A stretch of 64,000 bases of DNA, taken from Henningerozyma blattae CBS 6284. Taxonomy: Eukaryota; Ascomycota; Saccharomycetes; Saccharomycetales; Saccharomycetaceae. The DNA is taken from the NCBI RefSeq assembly GCF_000315915.1, contig NC_020185.1:1240001-1304000 (forward strand), in the 5' to 3' direction. Position 1 is the first letter of the stretch. Each line of letters begins with the position of its first letter. Positions 31,243 to 41,907 of the stretch are shown in pieces. The position numbers and the translations under genes were made by a program. The notes under the pieces are model-generated. The model was not told the DNA's origin, did no database searches, and saw only the letters and a program-made list of their open reading frames with translations.

Positions 31243-31604
31243 TATAGGGCATCGATCATAGCATTAGCCAAGGCATTTTTTTTGCGAAATAAATATTCTT
31301 AACACATTTAATTATATAATCAAACATAATACACAATACATAATACACAATACACAATACAAAAGACAAAATAGTTAGATAATTATGAACGCGTAGAAAA
31401 GAGAGCAGATCCACTCTAGACGCTGTAGGATTATTTTTTTTTATTTGTTTTTTTTTCTCCATTTAGAAAAGAATACAATATGATGATTTATTTTTGACTT
31501 GTTCAAAAAAATTTCTTATGTTACAATAATGACAGTATTTTTACAATTCTTTGAATATATAAATGCAGAACGCAATTGCAAAATTTGCAAAAGCGTGAGA
31601 ACGT

Positions 31605-33626
31605 TTAACACCAGAAATCCACGACTCTTTTCCATTTTGGACCGTTTCTTAATTTTTCCTTATACTCTTCATCTTCTTGACGCAACAATTCTTCATCAAA
31701 TATGATTCTATGCGAGATCAGATCGATATTCTTTGCTCTAATGAATAATCTGAAATCTCTTCTCCAGAGTTTGAAACCGACATACAAGGCTAACAAAATT
31801 GGCATAGCCAAATAATTTTGAAAGAAATTTTCGGCATCCAAAGTATGAGTGTTCATAGGGACCAAAGCGACCCAGAATTGAGCCACCAAGGCCAAGAATA
31901 ACATGATGGCAGCGTAATAAGACCCCAATACCCCGGTCTGAGCTCTGAAACCTAATTCACCCAAGGATCTGCCTTGGACTTGCATACCTCTTCTAAATCT
32001 AATATGACTTACACAGATGGCAAACCAAGTGAAGATTTGAGATAAACCAGAGATAGCCAATAACCATGTGAAGACATCAGTTTCCTTTGGAGATGTAGCA
32101 CAAAAGGCAATGACGGCAATAATGGCTGCACAAAGCATGGATCTTAAAGGTCTACCGTTACGATCGACGTAATCGAACCATTTAGGAGCGTACCCAACTT
32201 GAGCCAAACCTAATAATAGACGAGAAGATGAGTAAAAGGCTGAGTTTGCCACTGACAAAACAGATAACAAGATGACAGCGTTGATAAAATGTTGAACAAC
32301 ATGAACCCCATGTAATGAAGCAGCAAGGACATAAGGAGATGCAGAGTTACCACCAGAACTGGAACCCATCAATTGATCAGAATTGTATGGAACTAAGAAC
32401 CCAATCAAAATAATGGAAGTTAAGAAAATTAAAAGGATTCTGTATGCAACCTTCTTAGCAGCAGATGGGATGGCCTTTCTTGGATTAGATTGTTCAGCTG
32501 CAGTTAAAGCGATAAATTCAGTAGCACCAAATGCGAAAGCTGCGGTAACGAAGGTATCCATAACACCTTTAAATCTTTCAATCTTGGTTTGACCTCTAAA
32601 TGCACCTGGATCATTCCAATACTTGGCACCAATATAACCATCAGTACCAGCCGCACCAGTATTAATACAAATAGCCATGATGAAAAACCCAATCATCATC
32701 ATAACTTTGCAACAATTAAAGAAGAATTCAGCCTCGGCATAACCTTTAGCACCAAAGAAATTAATCAACAGAATCAACACATAAAAGATAACAACAAATA
32801 CATCAGGATCCACTTTAGTGGTCCAATATTTGATAGTCATAGAGGAAGTGACTAATTCCAAGGGACAAACACAAAGCCATTGAATACAATAAACCCATGC
32901 GACGGCAAAATTGAAACCAGGGTCCACAAGGAAACTTGGGAAAGTATTAAACGACCCATTAACTTTAGAATATGCAACAGCTAATTCACCACATGCTTGA
33001 ATAATACAATAAAGACAAGTACCCATGATACCATAACCGATAACCAAAGGAGCAGGACCAGCTTGAGCCAGAGGAGTACCGTTACCCACCAGTAAACCAG
33101 TACCAATACCTGTCCCCAAGGACATCATAATGACGTGCCTTGGCTTAATAGTTTGTTTCAATTGAGCATTTTCATCTTGTTGTTCCACTGGTTGAGAATC
33201 CACATTGACCGTGGCGTAATCTAATTCATCATCTCTAATATGTAAATTGGATTTCTTATTTTCTAAATCATTATCAAACTCTTGCATAGAATAATTCTCC
33301 ACTGCATTTTCATCAGCAGTTGACGATGAGGCATTCGGGGTCTCTGCTCTTTTAAATGAATCTAACCAATTTCTAAATCTTTCATTCTTCACTTGAGGCA
33401 AGAATTTGGAAGCACCATGAGGGGAGGAAGATTGATTATTGTTAGTGGATTCATTATCTGAATCATCGTTATCTGAGTCGCCTGGAGCAAATTGAACATT
33501 GGTAGCATCTTTGGAAGAATGATGAGTGGACCTATTGTGAAGAGAAGGTTGATCGAAATACTCGACCTCATGTTCACTAGTGATTTCGTAATCTTTCGGT
33601 GTTTGCATGATTGCTGAGTTGGTCAT
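31605..33626 (-). CDS. GNP1: Broad-specificity amino-acid permease, Agp1/Gnp1 type (copy 2)
   Basis: 673-aa tandem paralog of the permease at 27962-29992. The N-terminus diverges (Ser/Asp/Asn-rich, ending RFRNWLDSFKRAETPN). The core is alike: [111 protein letters not shown] and ending GPKWKRVVDFWC. It differs from copy 1 mainly in the first 150 residues, the tail of helix 6 to loop 7 and the C-terminal third. Assigned GNP1 only to distinguish it; AGP1 is equally possible. The promoter is the GC-rich divergent region shared with the PSP1-type gene. Confidence 0.92.
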   Translation of the reverse strand: MTNSAIMQTPKDYEITSEHEVEYFDQPSLHNRSTHHSSKDATNVQFAPGDSDNDDSDNESTNNNQSSSPHGASKFLPQVKNERFRNWLDSFKRAETPNASSSTADENAVENYSMQEFDNDLENKKSNLHIRDDELDYATVNVDSQPVEQQDENAQLKQTIKPRHVIMMSLGTGIGTGLLVGNGTPLAQAGPAPLVIGYGIMGTCLYCIIQACGELAVAYSKVNGSFNTFPSFLVDPGFNFAVAWVYCIQWLCVCPLELVTSSMTIKYWTTKVDPDVFVVIFYVLILLINFFGAKGYAEAEFFFNCCKVMMMIGFFIMAICINTGAAGTDGYIGAKYWNDPGAFRGQTKIERFKGVMDTFVTAAFAFGATEFIALTAAEQSNPRKAIPSAAKKVAYRILLIFLTSIILIGFLVPYNSDQLMGSSSGGNSASPYVLAASLHGVHVVQHFINAVILLSVLSVANSAFYSSSRLLLGLAQVGYAPKWFDYVDRNGRPLRSMLCAAIIAVIAFCATSPKETDVFTWLLAISGLSQIFTWFAICVSHIRFRRGMQVQGRSLGELGFRAQTGVLGSYYAAIMLFLALVAQFWVALVPMNTHTLDAENFFQNYLAMPILLALYVGFKLWRRDFRLFIRAKNIDLISHRIIFDEELLRQEDEEYKEKLRNGPKWKRVVDFWC

Positions 33627-34435
33627 TATAAAAACGACTAAAAAAATTAAACTATGCTAGACAGCGACTAATAGACAGCTTAATAAGACTAATTTTTTTT
33701 TATTTAATTAAACAAACAAGAAATATCCAAGATACAAGAGAAAGAGAGAGAGGAACTCACGACTACTACGGAACTCACGGAACTGAAAGACGTGGAACTA
33801 AAGATGAAACTTATTGATACTCACCCACAGAAAACTCCTAGACATATATAGAATGAAGGATGCCATACGTACGGTTTTGGATGACAAAATTTTTTTTTGC
33901 ATTTACAATAAATTTTTTCAATACCAATATCAAAAATTTTTCAATATTTCAATAACAAAAAAGCAATTTAAATCCCGGCCATTTACTTTGTTTGGGAACC
34001 AAACCAACTCTTTCTACGGAACATGTCTATTTTGGGCAGCTCTTGCGACACGCTCCGCAAACAAAGTAGAAAAAAAAAACTTCATTCGGAATGCCAGGCA
34101 TTTTTTGTAAGACGCGTCGGGACAATGAAAAAAAGAAAAAAAAAAGAGAATTGCCGGACACCATATCCGGCCGGACAACATTGTCCTCCACCCGGACACC
34201 ACAACCACAATGCATCCTTGCATCAGTCACCCGTGCCCCCACACTTTTTCATCCGTACACCTCGCCATCCCCGCCCGTGCCCCCACGCATTCCGCCCGTG
34301 CCCCACCAGATCCCCCTTGCCTGCCCCTTGTTCGCCCCACATCCACCTTGAGATTCAAAATCAACATATATACGATCACAGACATATATAAGCGCCCATG
34401 CCCTTGCCTGGCCCTTTATTTGATTTGATTTGTTT
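33627..34435. other. Divergent promoter region permease copy 2 / PSP1-type gene
   Basis: 810 bases. From about 34120 it becomes unusually GC-rich for this genome. It has three CCCGTGCCCC boxes (34230, 34274, 34295), a Rap1-like CATCCGTACACC at 34250-34261, and a TATATAAG at 34385-34392, 44 bases before the PSP1-type ATG. Several long frames across it are products of base composition and not genes. Confidence 0.6.
34230..34304. promoter_or_regulatory. C-rich repeat cluster with Rap1-like site
   Basis: CCCGTGCCCC at 34230-34239, 34274-34283 and 34295-34304, with CATCCGTACACC at 34250-34261. The last is close to the Rap1 consensus. It could serve either of the two divergent genes. Confidence 0.4.
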
Positions 34436-34762
34436 ATGTCAGTTCCAGGCACCAGTCCTTGTCCAAGCCCTTGTCCAAGCCAAAGCCTTGTTATGCAACC
34501 GTCACAACCTTTAACACCCCATGCCTCAATGGCCGCCCCTCAGCATTCGCTAGTCCCCCAGACCTCACTTTCTGACCTACCACGTTCTCTACATGCTTCA
34601 CTCCAGGCCACCCCACATTTCCCGTCGCAATTTCCTCCTCGAAGTGCTCCTTCTGTTAGCCATCATACATCTAGAAAAAATTCAGCACCTGGGTTTAGCC
34701 CAAGGTTTGTACTCTTTGACCCTAGTTCACATGGTGAGATGCTGCCGCCATCATCATCATCA

Positions 34763-34821
<59 letters not shown>

Positions 34822-36169
34822 ATCACAGGCTCAGCAATTTGCATATGGTGGTGCCACTGGACGTCGTTCTTCTTATATTGCCGATAGTTTAATTCATAAT
34901 TATAACCCGCGCCGTAGATCGATATTTGATCCTACAGATGATAGTTTGCCTCCAAATGTGTTGCCTCAAATGGGCCAGCAAGTATCAGACAATTCATATT
35001 CTATGACTGATGGTGTTTCCAGCAGTGTTTCCAGTAATGCTTCGTCTGGTGTCTCCTCAGGCGCCTTTTCATCTCCTTCACCACGATTGCGTCAATTATA
35101 TACTGAATGTGGTACCAATTATTTTGCTGCTCAACCCTCCTGCCAGTTTGTAGACAATTTACAATCAAGAATGATGAATTCTAATGATTCAGTATCTAAA
35201 TTTCTATCATTTTTACGAAGTTGTAATTTGAATTATTTTTCACAGCCAACTTCTCATTTGGCTCAATCCCAACAACAATCTCCGTTTAGAGATCATACGT
35301 ATCGTCCCCTGTGTTTAGTGACACTTAAGAATGGGAAATTAGAATTATTATCTATACCTAGTGATTCTAATGTATCCATGCAAAGAGGTGATTTGGTGAT
35401 AATAGACGGTGATAGAGGTAAAGATTTAGCATATGTCGTACAACCTACTGTAGATTTGGATCTAGCACTGGTTATCAATTTCTTGAAAAAAAAAGTGCAT
35501 TTTGATTCTCTCATCACGTCTCAATCTCAACATCATCCAAACCATTCATTCATTAACGATCTTATAGAATCTATTAAATTCCAAAACGGTAAATTAAATT
35601 CAAGACTCTATGATGTGATAGAATTAACTCAATTAGTCGTACCATCCAAACAAGTACTTAGATTTGCATCGACTTGGGAAGTCTCTACAAATTTACATAA
35701 TAAATTCCAAGATGAATTAAAAGCATTACAAATTGCTCAATTGAAATTACAAACTTTAAATAACAATGTAAATTCCAATTCCAATGGGAATCATCATAAT
35801 TTAAACATTCAAATCCTAAGTTCGGAATTCCAATTCGATAGGAAAAAATTAACTTTTTATTACATTTGTCAAGAGCGTAATGATTTTAGAGATTTGATTA
35901 AAGAATTGTTTAAATTTTATAAAGCAAGAATTTGGTTATGTGCTATACCTAATAATTTAAATATTTATGAAAATCATTATAAAAACAAAAGGTTGGAATT
36001 ACAAATGTATCATAAAATGATGGAAAATTATGCAAATGATGATCCTTTGTCTTCCAATGGTATAGTAGCGCCTTCTTTAAATCATTTGAAATTAGATGAA
36101 TTTCAAATTGCGGTGTACGAAGAATTGGTTAATGCATTGTTTCAACATAACGAGCAACAAACAAGCTAG
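34436..36169 (+). CDS. PSP1: Psp1-family protein
   Basis: 577 aa from the ATG at 34436. The family includes S. cerevisiae Psp1 (YDR505C, about 841 aa) and Ylr177w (about 628 aa). PSP1 was found as a high-copy suppressor of polymerase defects and its molecular role is unclear. The N-terminal half is Pro/Ser-rich with a run of 20 Gln (residues 110-129) and phospho-site-like phrases (RRSSYIADSL, PRRRSIFDP). The conserved PSP1 C-terminal domain covers about 286-545: LCLVTLKNGKLELLSIPSD, GDLVIIDGDRGKDLAYVVQ, SKQVLRFASTWEVSTNLHNK, FQFDRKKLTFYYICQERNDF, RDLIKELFKFYKARIWLCAI. The neighbour TFS1 follows YLR177W in S. cerevisiae, so it could be the YLR177W ohnolog. Confidence 0.9.
34763..34822 (+). repeat. 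(CAACAG)n polyglutamine microsatellite
   Basis: Sixty bases of alternating CAA and CAG codons encode 20 consecutive glutamines in the PSP1-type protein. Likely to vary in length between strains. Confidence 0.9.
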
Positions 36170-37611
36170 CGAACGAAGCGTGCTAGTGATGTAAGTAGCG
36201 AATAAGTCATTATATTAGACATGTTATAAAAAAATATAATAAAACCATATAAAATCATATAAATATATATAAATCATAATAAATTATAATATTACAAACT
36301 GTAAGAAATGGGCAACAAACAACAAGTGTGAGCTATGAGTAGAGTATATATAGAGTAATACCTTTTGACATTACAAGTTCAAATTGTAAATCAAGAACCA
36401 GAATAGCCGCCGAAATTATGTATTACGTAATTTATTTTCTTCTTTAGTGGTGTATTATTTAATTCAACCATTTTTATTTAATCTGTTTATTTACACCGTT
36501 ATAATATAAGATTAGGATGTTCCTTTCTTTGGAATTTCAATTCCTTACACCAAAATTTTAAAATGTTCCCAAGTATCCCTGTTAGAACTCCCATAGCCAC
36601 AGTAGATACATTATTAATTGAATTAATAGTGTCAGATATAATGCCGTTCCTAGTTAATATTCAAGTCTGCTTAAGATACATAATAAAACTGGGTAAAAAA
36701 AATTGTACGCTTACTGTATTTATCAACAAATAGGATGCATTGATCCAATGTGTAAAAACAAAGAAAATCTACGACCTACATTGGATAGTTTTGAATCAGT
36801 TTTTCATAGTTCAGTCACAGATACAACAGTTTGAAGAAAAATATGCTACAGAATAGTAAAACAAAGTTCTTGTATGACATGTGGTTTAGACAACTAACGA
36901 ACTTGTATGGATACTTAGATATTTACCAAATAAAGACTTTCAAATTTTAAGATTGTATGAATATTATTAAACAAAAGAACCTCACTCAATTATTCACTAT
37001 TTTTTTCCTGAAATTGACATGAATGGAACGTTTGTTGTTATACTATTTCCAACAGTAAAGGGGAAATATTGATAAAGTTTATGAAAGTAGAAATAATTCA
37101 ATATTAGAACCTCACAATCTTCCAATCAAATATTAAACCAGGTTTCATCAGTTCCTCTATGGTAATATAACAACAACTCGAATATTATATATCTCTTTTT
37201 ACATATAAATAAAGAGGTAATTAATTGTAAGACCAAGTAACCATTTATATGGGAGCATCAAGTGAGTAAGTGAACAAGTTTCGTTCCATACTCATCATTT
37301 TTATAATATCAGCAAGAAAATGACCACAACAACTTTAGAATTGCTACATAGTTATTGGTATTTTAGAAAGTGATGAGTTTATTGAAAGGATATATATGAC
37401 CGTTCCTAATATTAATGCATATTTATTCTACCCATCGATAATAGCCCTACCTTGTCAATATATCTTAATTTGTATTAACTTGTAAAATTTTAGTTTGCAA
37501 TCCAAAGCACACCCGACAAGAGTAGTAGCATTGTAACATATCGTTAGAAAAAGTCATAGATGTATATATATAGATATATATATGCTTATATTTTTATATA
37601 ATTTGATCATA
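36170..37611. other. Convergent intergenic region PSP1/TFS1
   Basis: 1.4 kb of AT-rich DNA between convergent genes, unusually long for a terminator-only spacer. No open frame with family features, no RNA gene or repeat recognised. A lost or decayed gene may once have stood here. Confidence 0.5.
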
Positions 37612-38256
37612 TCAAGGTTGTTGAACTAGGAAAAAATTAGCAGCAATTGGTTCTAATTTATTTTCAGTGGCCCATTTATGAACACCGGTAGCAGGAGTCC
37701 CATACCCCCAATTAGGTCTTCCAGTAACTTTTGTAAATTGGCTACTTGAAGTACGAGGTGGCTGTTTATATAGGATCAATACATATCTATGCTTGCCTGT
37801 ACCCTTTGGTGGACCAGGTGGATGATACGATTGTAGTACATTCCCGTTTGCAATGCTAGTAGCAAAAAATTGAGGATCAGTAACTACACCACCAGTAGTA
37901 TGTTGATTTTCTTGCAATAGCTTAATATCACCTTCAATGTAGTGACAGAACTCAGACCACTTCTTATCAGTTCTAGAAGGAGCATCTGGATCAGTCATTA
38001 CCAAAGTGAATAGATCACTGTCATTAATCTTGGGAATACCACTCTCCTTTGGATCAGCAACAAATTGTAACTGTGGTCTCAATTTTGTCTCTTCAATATC
38101 TAAAGTATTACCCATACTTATTGGGGCATTAACACTAAATTGACCAGTGATATACCCCCAAGGTTTAAAGTTGATATCCTTAATGACATCTTTTAAAATG
38201 TCGTGTTTTGCTAATCCTTCTACAGAAGCTTGCGAAGCGTCTAATGCGTGCATCAT
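37612..38256 (-). CDS. TFS1: Carboxypeptidase Y inhibitor / PEBP-family protein Tfs1
   Basis: Phosphatidylethanolamine-binding-protein fold that inhibits vacuolar carboxypeptidase Y and the Ras GAP Ira2 in S. cerevisiae. 214 aa (S. cerevisiae 219). The start is MMHALDASQAS. PEBP signatures: SDLFTLVMTDPDAPSRTDKKWSEFCHYIEGDI, then SYHPPGPPKGTGKHRYVLILYKQP, which form the ligand-binding pocket (DPDAP, GPPKGTG...HRY). Then comes RPNWGYGTPATGVHKWATENKLEPIAANFFLV. In S. cerevisiae TFS1 also follows the PSP1 ohnolog (YLR177W-YLR178C). Confidence 0.95.
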   Translation of the reverse strand: MMHALDASQASVEGLAKHDILKDVIKDINFKPWGYITGQFSVNAPISMGNTLDIEETKLRPQLQFVADPKESGIPKINDSDLFTLVMTDPDAPSRTDKKWSEFCHYIEGDIKLLQENQHTTGGVVTDPQFFATSIANGNVLQSYHPPGPPKGTGKHRYVLILYKQPPRTSSSQFTKVTGRPNWGYGTPATGVHKWATENKLEPIAANFFLVQQP

Positions 38257-38928
38257 CTTGATATCTAATGCTGATGTATTTGTTTTTGTTCTATTTTTAT
38301 TTAATTTGTTATCAAATTCTTGATATTTCTATGGCAATAATATATATTTATATAATATATAACATACTATGAAATATTTGAAATTTCTGCACCCCTAATT
38401 GTCTCGGGAGATTTCTTTTCAATTTTCCAAAAAAGGAAAAAAGGGATGTGGAGAATTTGGTTGAAAAAAACAATGTGCACCCTAAAACCCTATAAACATC
38501 ATGATTTAACCCTAGTACAGATATTAAATGCAATATATAATTAAGAAAAACGCTTTAACAAACAGTTCTAAAAAAGCTTAATTAACCATAATGTGTCTTC
38601 TTGACCTATACCAAGTGTATTTCTCGTTAGATTTGAACATATTATTTTTATTTCCCAAATAGGATACTTCACACCACGTGATTATTAATTGGTTATTACT
38701 GAAACCGAGATAATTTCCGAAAATTATCATACTAACAAAATACCCTACAAAAGTTGTCTATTTCGTCAACATCCGTGAAATTAAAACAATAATATATATT
38801 ACATTATATTCAAGGTTCCTATATGTAAATTAAAACAAAACAAACAAAGATAAAAAGTTCAATATATATATATATATATATATATTGAAGGAAATAATAA
38901 TCACAATAACATTATCTTACTGGTGAAT
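38257..38928. other. Divergent intergenic region TFS1/LPP1
   Basis: 670 bases holding two divergent promoters. It has an ATCACGTG (plus strand CACGTGAT at 38697) and, about 20 bases on, the near-palindrome GATAATTTCCGAAAATTATC (about 38709-38728). (TA)n run at 38864-38884. No gene. Confidence 0.55.
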
Positions 38929-39753
38929 ATGCAACAAACTAAGCGCCATGAATTTCTGAAATATATTTACCAATTTATTGTTTATTATTCTCTAATTGCT
39001 TTTAGTTTTGCTATATTTGCAACTACTGAATTTTATTCTACTCCAAGATATCAAGATAAAAAATTCCAATTAACAAATAAACATATTTCTAAAAGTTATG
39101 TCTCTAATGAAGTCATTTCAGGGAAACAATTACTGGTTTTATGTACAATTCCAGGGCTTCTTATAATTGTTTTGCAATGCTTTTTCGGTAATCTATCAAA
39201 TCAATTGAAATTTACAAAAGGTGAAAATTTAAAACCATATTTCATTAGTAAGAAATTACATTTCTTACATTTGAGTTTAATAGCGTTTGTACTCATCTTA
39301 AACCTTAATGGGGCCGTTACAAATGTCTTAAAATTGGTTATTGGGAATCTACGACCAGATTTCATTGCTCGTTGTATGCCAGATCCCAACTTAACAACAG
39401 ATTTGAATGTTTGGTATAATTTACAAGTCTGTACACAGCCAAATAAAGCCATCTTATTTGAAGGGTTAAAGAGTACACCAAGTGGTCATTCAAGTTTTGT
39501 CACTTGTTCCTTGGGGTTCCTTTATTTTTGGCAAAAAAAATTCATCAATGGCCCAAATTGGCGTAATTTATGGTGTATTATAATACCAATCATCGTCATG
39601 GTTTCAAGATTAACAGATCACAGACATCACTGGTATGATGTCTTGTTTGGTTCTTCTATAGGTGGATTAGTCATATATATCTGTTGGTCGCGTCTATTGA
39701 AACCAATTGATCCATATGAAGCAGAAAATCAAGAAATGGAAACAATGGTTTAA
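38929..39753 (+). CDS. LPP1: Lipid phosphate phosphatase Lpp1
   Basis: Membrane phosphatase of the PAP2 superfamily that dephosphorylates phosphatidate, lyso-phosphatidate and diacylglycerol pyrophosphate in Golgi and vacuole membranes. The ATG at 38929 gives 274 aa, exactly the length of S. cerevisiae Lpp1 (YDR503C). All three catalytic motifs are intact: K135-LVIGNL-RP143, PSGH at 184-187 and SR-x5-H-x3-D at 226-237 (SRLTDHRHHWYD). Six hydrophobic segments are visible. DPP1 is the related alternative but has a different neighbourhood and length. Confidence 0.95.
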   Translation: MQQTKRHEFLKYIYQFIVYYSLIAFSFAIFATTEFYSTPRYQDKKFQLTNKHISKSYVSNEVISGKQLLVLCTIPGLLIIVLQCFFGNLSNQLKFTKGENLKPYFISKKLHFLHLSLIAFVLILNLNGAVTNVLKLVIGNLRPDFIARCMPDPNLTTDLNVWYNLQVCTQPNKAILFEGLKSTPSGHSSFVTCSLGFLYFWQKKFINGPNWRNLWCIIIPIIVMVSRLTDHRHHWYDVLFGSSIGGLVIYICWSRLLKPIDPYEAENQEMETMV

Positions 39754-39973
39754 TTAATACCATTCTCCTAGTATTTTTTGTATATGCATTATCTTGTCAT
39801 TTTGTTACTGGTATATATTATTGTCAAATCTAGCGTATGGATATTACTATATTATCATATATATATAAATATAGATATAAATATGTTCAATATGACAGAT
39901 ATAGATAGTATTGTATTGAATAGATTGTTTTTGTTTTATTTTTTTTATATTTTGATAAATACTCAAAACACCT

Positions 39974-41272
39974 TCATAGAGCGTCCAATATTGCCAATGC
40001 TCGTTTTAATTCATCTTTAGCAGTAGGAATGTCTTCGTAGTTTAATGCACTGACAACGTACTTGGCCAACCTTTGAACCCTTTCAATCTTGCTAGCACGA
40101 TCCATCATATGTTCCATATCTTCTTTAGTCAATACTGGATGAACTAACTCCTCTTCTTTCTTTGTATCATTTCTGGAGGAAATATTAGTTTCATCATTAT
40201 CATCGGACACTTCATCAACATCGTCACTACTACTATCACTGTCATTTTGTGTTACACGAAGAGCTTGCTCCCTTAACTTTCTCAGAGCTTCATCATCGAT
40301 ATCATCCGCGTTTTCATCGATAAATGTTGGCACAGATGAAGGTGCAACTGGTAGAGATATATCAGTATGTGATATAGCTTCACTGTCTACACTTTCATCA
40401 TTTTCATCATTGCTAATACCAGATATATGTTCTTTAAAATTAAATTCATTCGGACCATCCTTTATATCTGAATCATTTTCATGATCCAATTTTGCTTCAG
40501 TCGGATCAAACGATGGGGTATCTGGTAAAAATGTTGGCGGTTCACTCTCATTTTCATCTTGCTCTTCATTAACATCAGCATCGTTATCACTTTGATCACT
40601 CTGATCACTTATATCAGCATTACCATTGAATTTTAAATTTTCGATGGATGCTTCATCATTATTTTGATTGATTTCTGGAGTCTCTTTATCCATATCAGCT
40701 AAATTTTGATCTTTATCCATACTATTTTCTTTAATTGTAGCTGTAACACTTTTCGTTTCTATTTCATCTGACTTACTTGGCGCACCTAATTCCCCTTTAG
40801 CAAGCTTACTAATATATAATTTACAAATTTTGGTACGTTTCTTTAATGCCCCTTCTGTTTCTTCATTAAGATCTTTTTGCCATAAATGCATAATTGAATT
40901 AAATAAGTCAATTGAACACCAAAGACCATTTTTCAAATCATTATCCCAGGGTCCTTCTTTAATTTGCCCCAATAACTTATTATACAGTGAAATAGTGAAA
41001 TTTATCAAATATATTCTTGCCTTTGATTGGTCGTTAACCAATATTGTTAAACCTTCATTATCATGTTCTGTATCATTGATTTCTTTTTTAAAGGTCTCAA
41101 TAGTATCTAATAATTCACCACATTTTATATTTTCCTCATCACCACGATCAGATAAGCGCAAAATCTGTTCAATTGAATAAAGTCTCAGATAATAACTAAT
41201 GATGGGCAGGTTTGCATTATCAAACTCAATTGCTCTATTAATTACACGCTGAACACTGGGAGCCAATACCAT
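39974..41272 (-). CDS. VTA1: ESCRT/Vps4 cofactor Vta1
   Basis: Positive regulator of the Vps4 AAA ATPase in multivesicular body sorting. 432 aa against about 330 in S. cerevisiae. The N-terminal MIT-like helical domain is clear: VQRVINRAIEFDNANLPIISYYLRLYSIEQIL, then YLINFTISLYNKLLGQIKEGPW and LWCSIDLFNSI. The C-terminal Vps4-binding VSL domain is KEDMEHMMDRASKIERVQ, RLAKYVVSALNYEDIPTAKDEL and KRALAILDAL. The extra length is an acidic Asp/Glu/Asn/Ser linker (about residues 190-370), where S. cerevisiae has a shorter one. SAM1, which precedes VTA1 in S. cerevisiae, is absent. Confidence 0.94.
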   Translation of the reverse strand: MVLAPSVQRVINRAIEFDNANLPIISYYLRLYSIEQILRLSDRGDEENIKCGELLDTIETFKKEINDTEHDNEGLTILVNDQSKARIYLINFTISLYNKLLGQIKEGPWDNDLKNGLWCSIDLFNSIMHLWQKDLNEETEGALKKRTKICKLYISKLAKGELGAPSKSDEIETKSVTATIKENSMDKDQNLADMDKETPEINQNNDEASIENLKFNGNADISDQSDQSDNDADVNEEQDENESEPPTFLPDTPSFDPTEAKLDHENDSDIKDGPNEFNFKEHISGISNDENDESVDSEAISHTDISLPVAPSSVPTFIDENADDIDDEALRKLREQALRVTQNDSDSSSDDVDEVSDDNDETNISSRNDTKKEEELVHPVLTKEDMEHMMDRASKIERVQRLAKYVVSALNYEDIPTAKDELKRALAILDAL

Positions 41273-41299
41273 TTTACCTTTTATCTTTTATTTTTGCTA

Positions 41300-41332
<33 letters not shown>

Positions 41333-41907
41333 ACATTTATATTTCTCATATACAAAAAAATTTGATGTAAATAAAGTTTTATTTCAAATAGATATCGAGA
41401 ATTTACATACACGCACCTTTAATTATTAAATTCTCTCCTTATAGAAAATTCAAGATCCTTATTTTCATTTATGCCATTTCCGTATTTTTACACCTAATGG
41501 TAGCGCCGGTTTCAAATTTTGATGCCAAGCCAAGTAAAGAATTTCACTTCTACAATTCAACTATTCATAACCATGAACATAATTTTGTTATATTTATAGA
41601 TGAAGAGTTTGCCCTATAATAGTAATCTATATATTTGTAAGAAAAGAAAATCTATAGGTGTTGAATAGCAATTATACTATATAATAAAAGAATGGTTAGT
41701 TAAATAAATGTACAGAAATTTAGACATTAGTAGGAAACTTGATGTGAAAATATCAGAATATAATACAGGTTGAGCAGCTAGATGCTCAACGAAAATGACT
41801 TAAAAATACACATAAAAGATATGATGAAGAAAATTAAAAATGCAATAAAAGAAGAAAAAACAGCAATAATAACGTAGAATATACTAATTATTCGTAAGAT
41901 ATACTTA
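41273..41907. other. Intergenic region VTA1/TOS4-PLM2
   Basis: 635 bases upstream of VTA1. A (GTAT)n tetranucleotide run at about 41307-41331 lies just upstream of the VTA1 start, followed by AT-rich DNA. No gene: SWI6, which lies here in S. cerevisiae, is missing, as expected if only the sister copy kept it. Confidence 0.6.

Larger units (their letters stand above)
29993..31604. other. Promoter region between the tandem permeases
   Basis: 1.6 kb upstream of permease copy 1. A TATA-like TATATAAAT lies about 65-75 bases before the ATG. A (TTA)n run is near 30116-30136. From about 30650 to 31010 the DNA turns GC-rich with phased CCCCGA boxes. A 12-base CGG-containing direct repeat lies at 31171-31206 with a fourth copy near 31232. 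A (ATACACA)n-like run lies at about 31327-31361. No gene recognised. Confidence 0.6.

Noticed and set aside
34023..34428. Several overlapping long frames in the C-rich block
   Set aside because: All frames stay open because of the C-rich composition; proteins are Pro/His/Arg runs with no domain.
38690..38728. Possible centromere (CDEI and CDEIII-like core)
   Set aside because: The two elements are about 20 bases apart and lack the roughly 80-base AT-rich CDEII; the CDEIII consensus is not otherwise matched.
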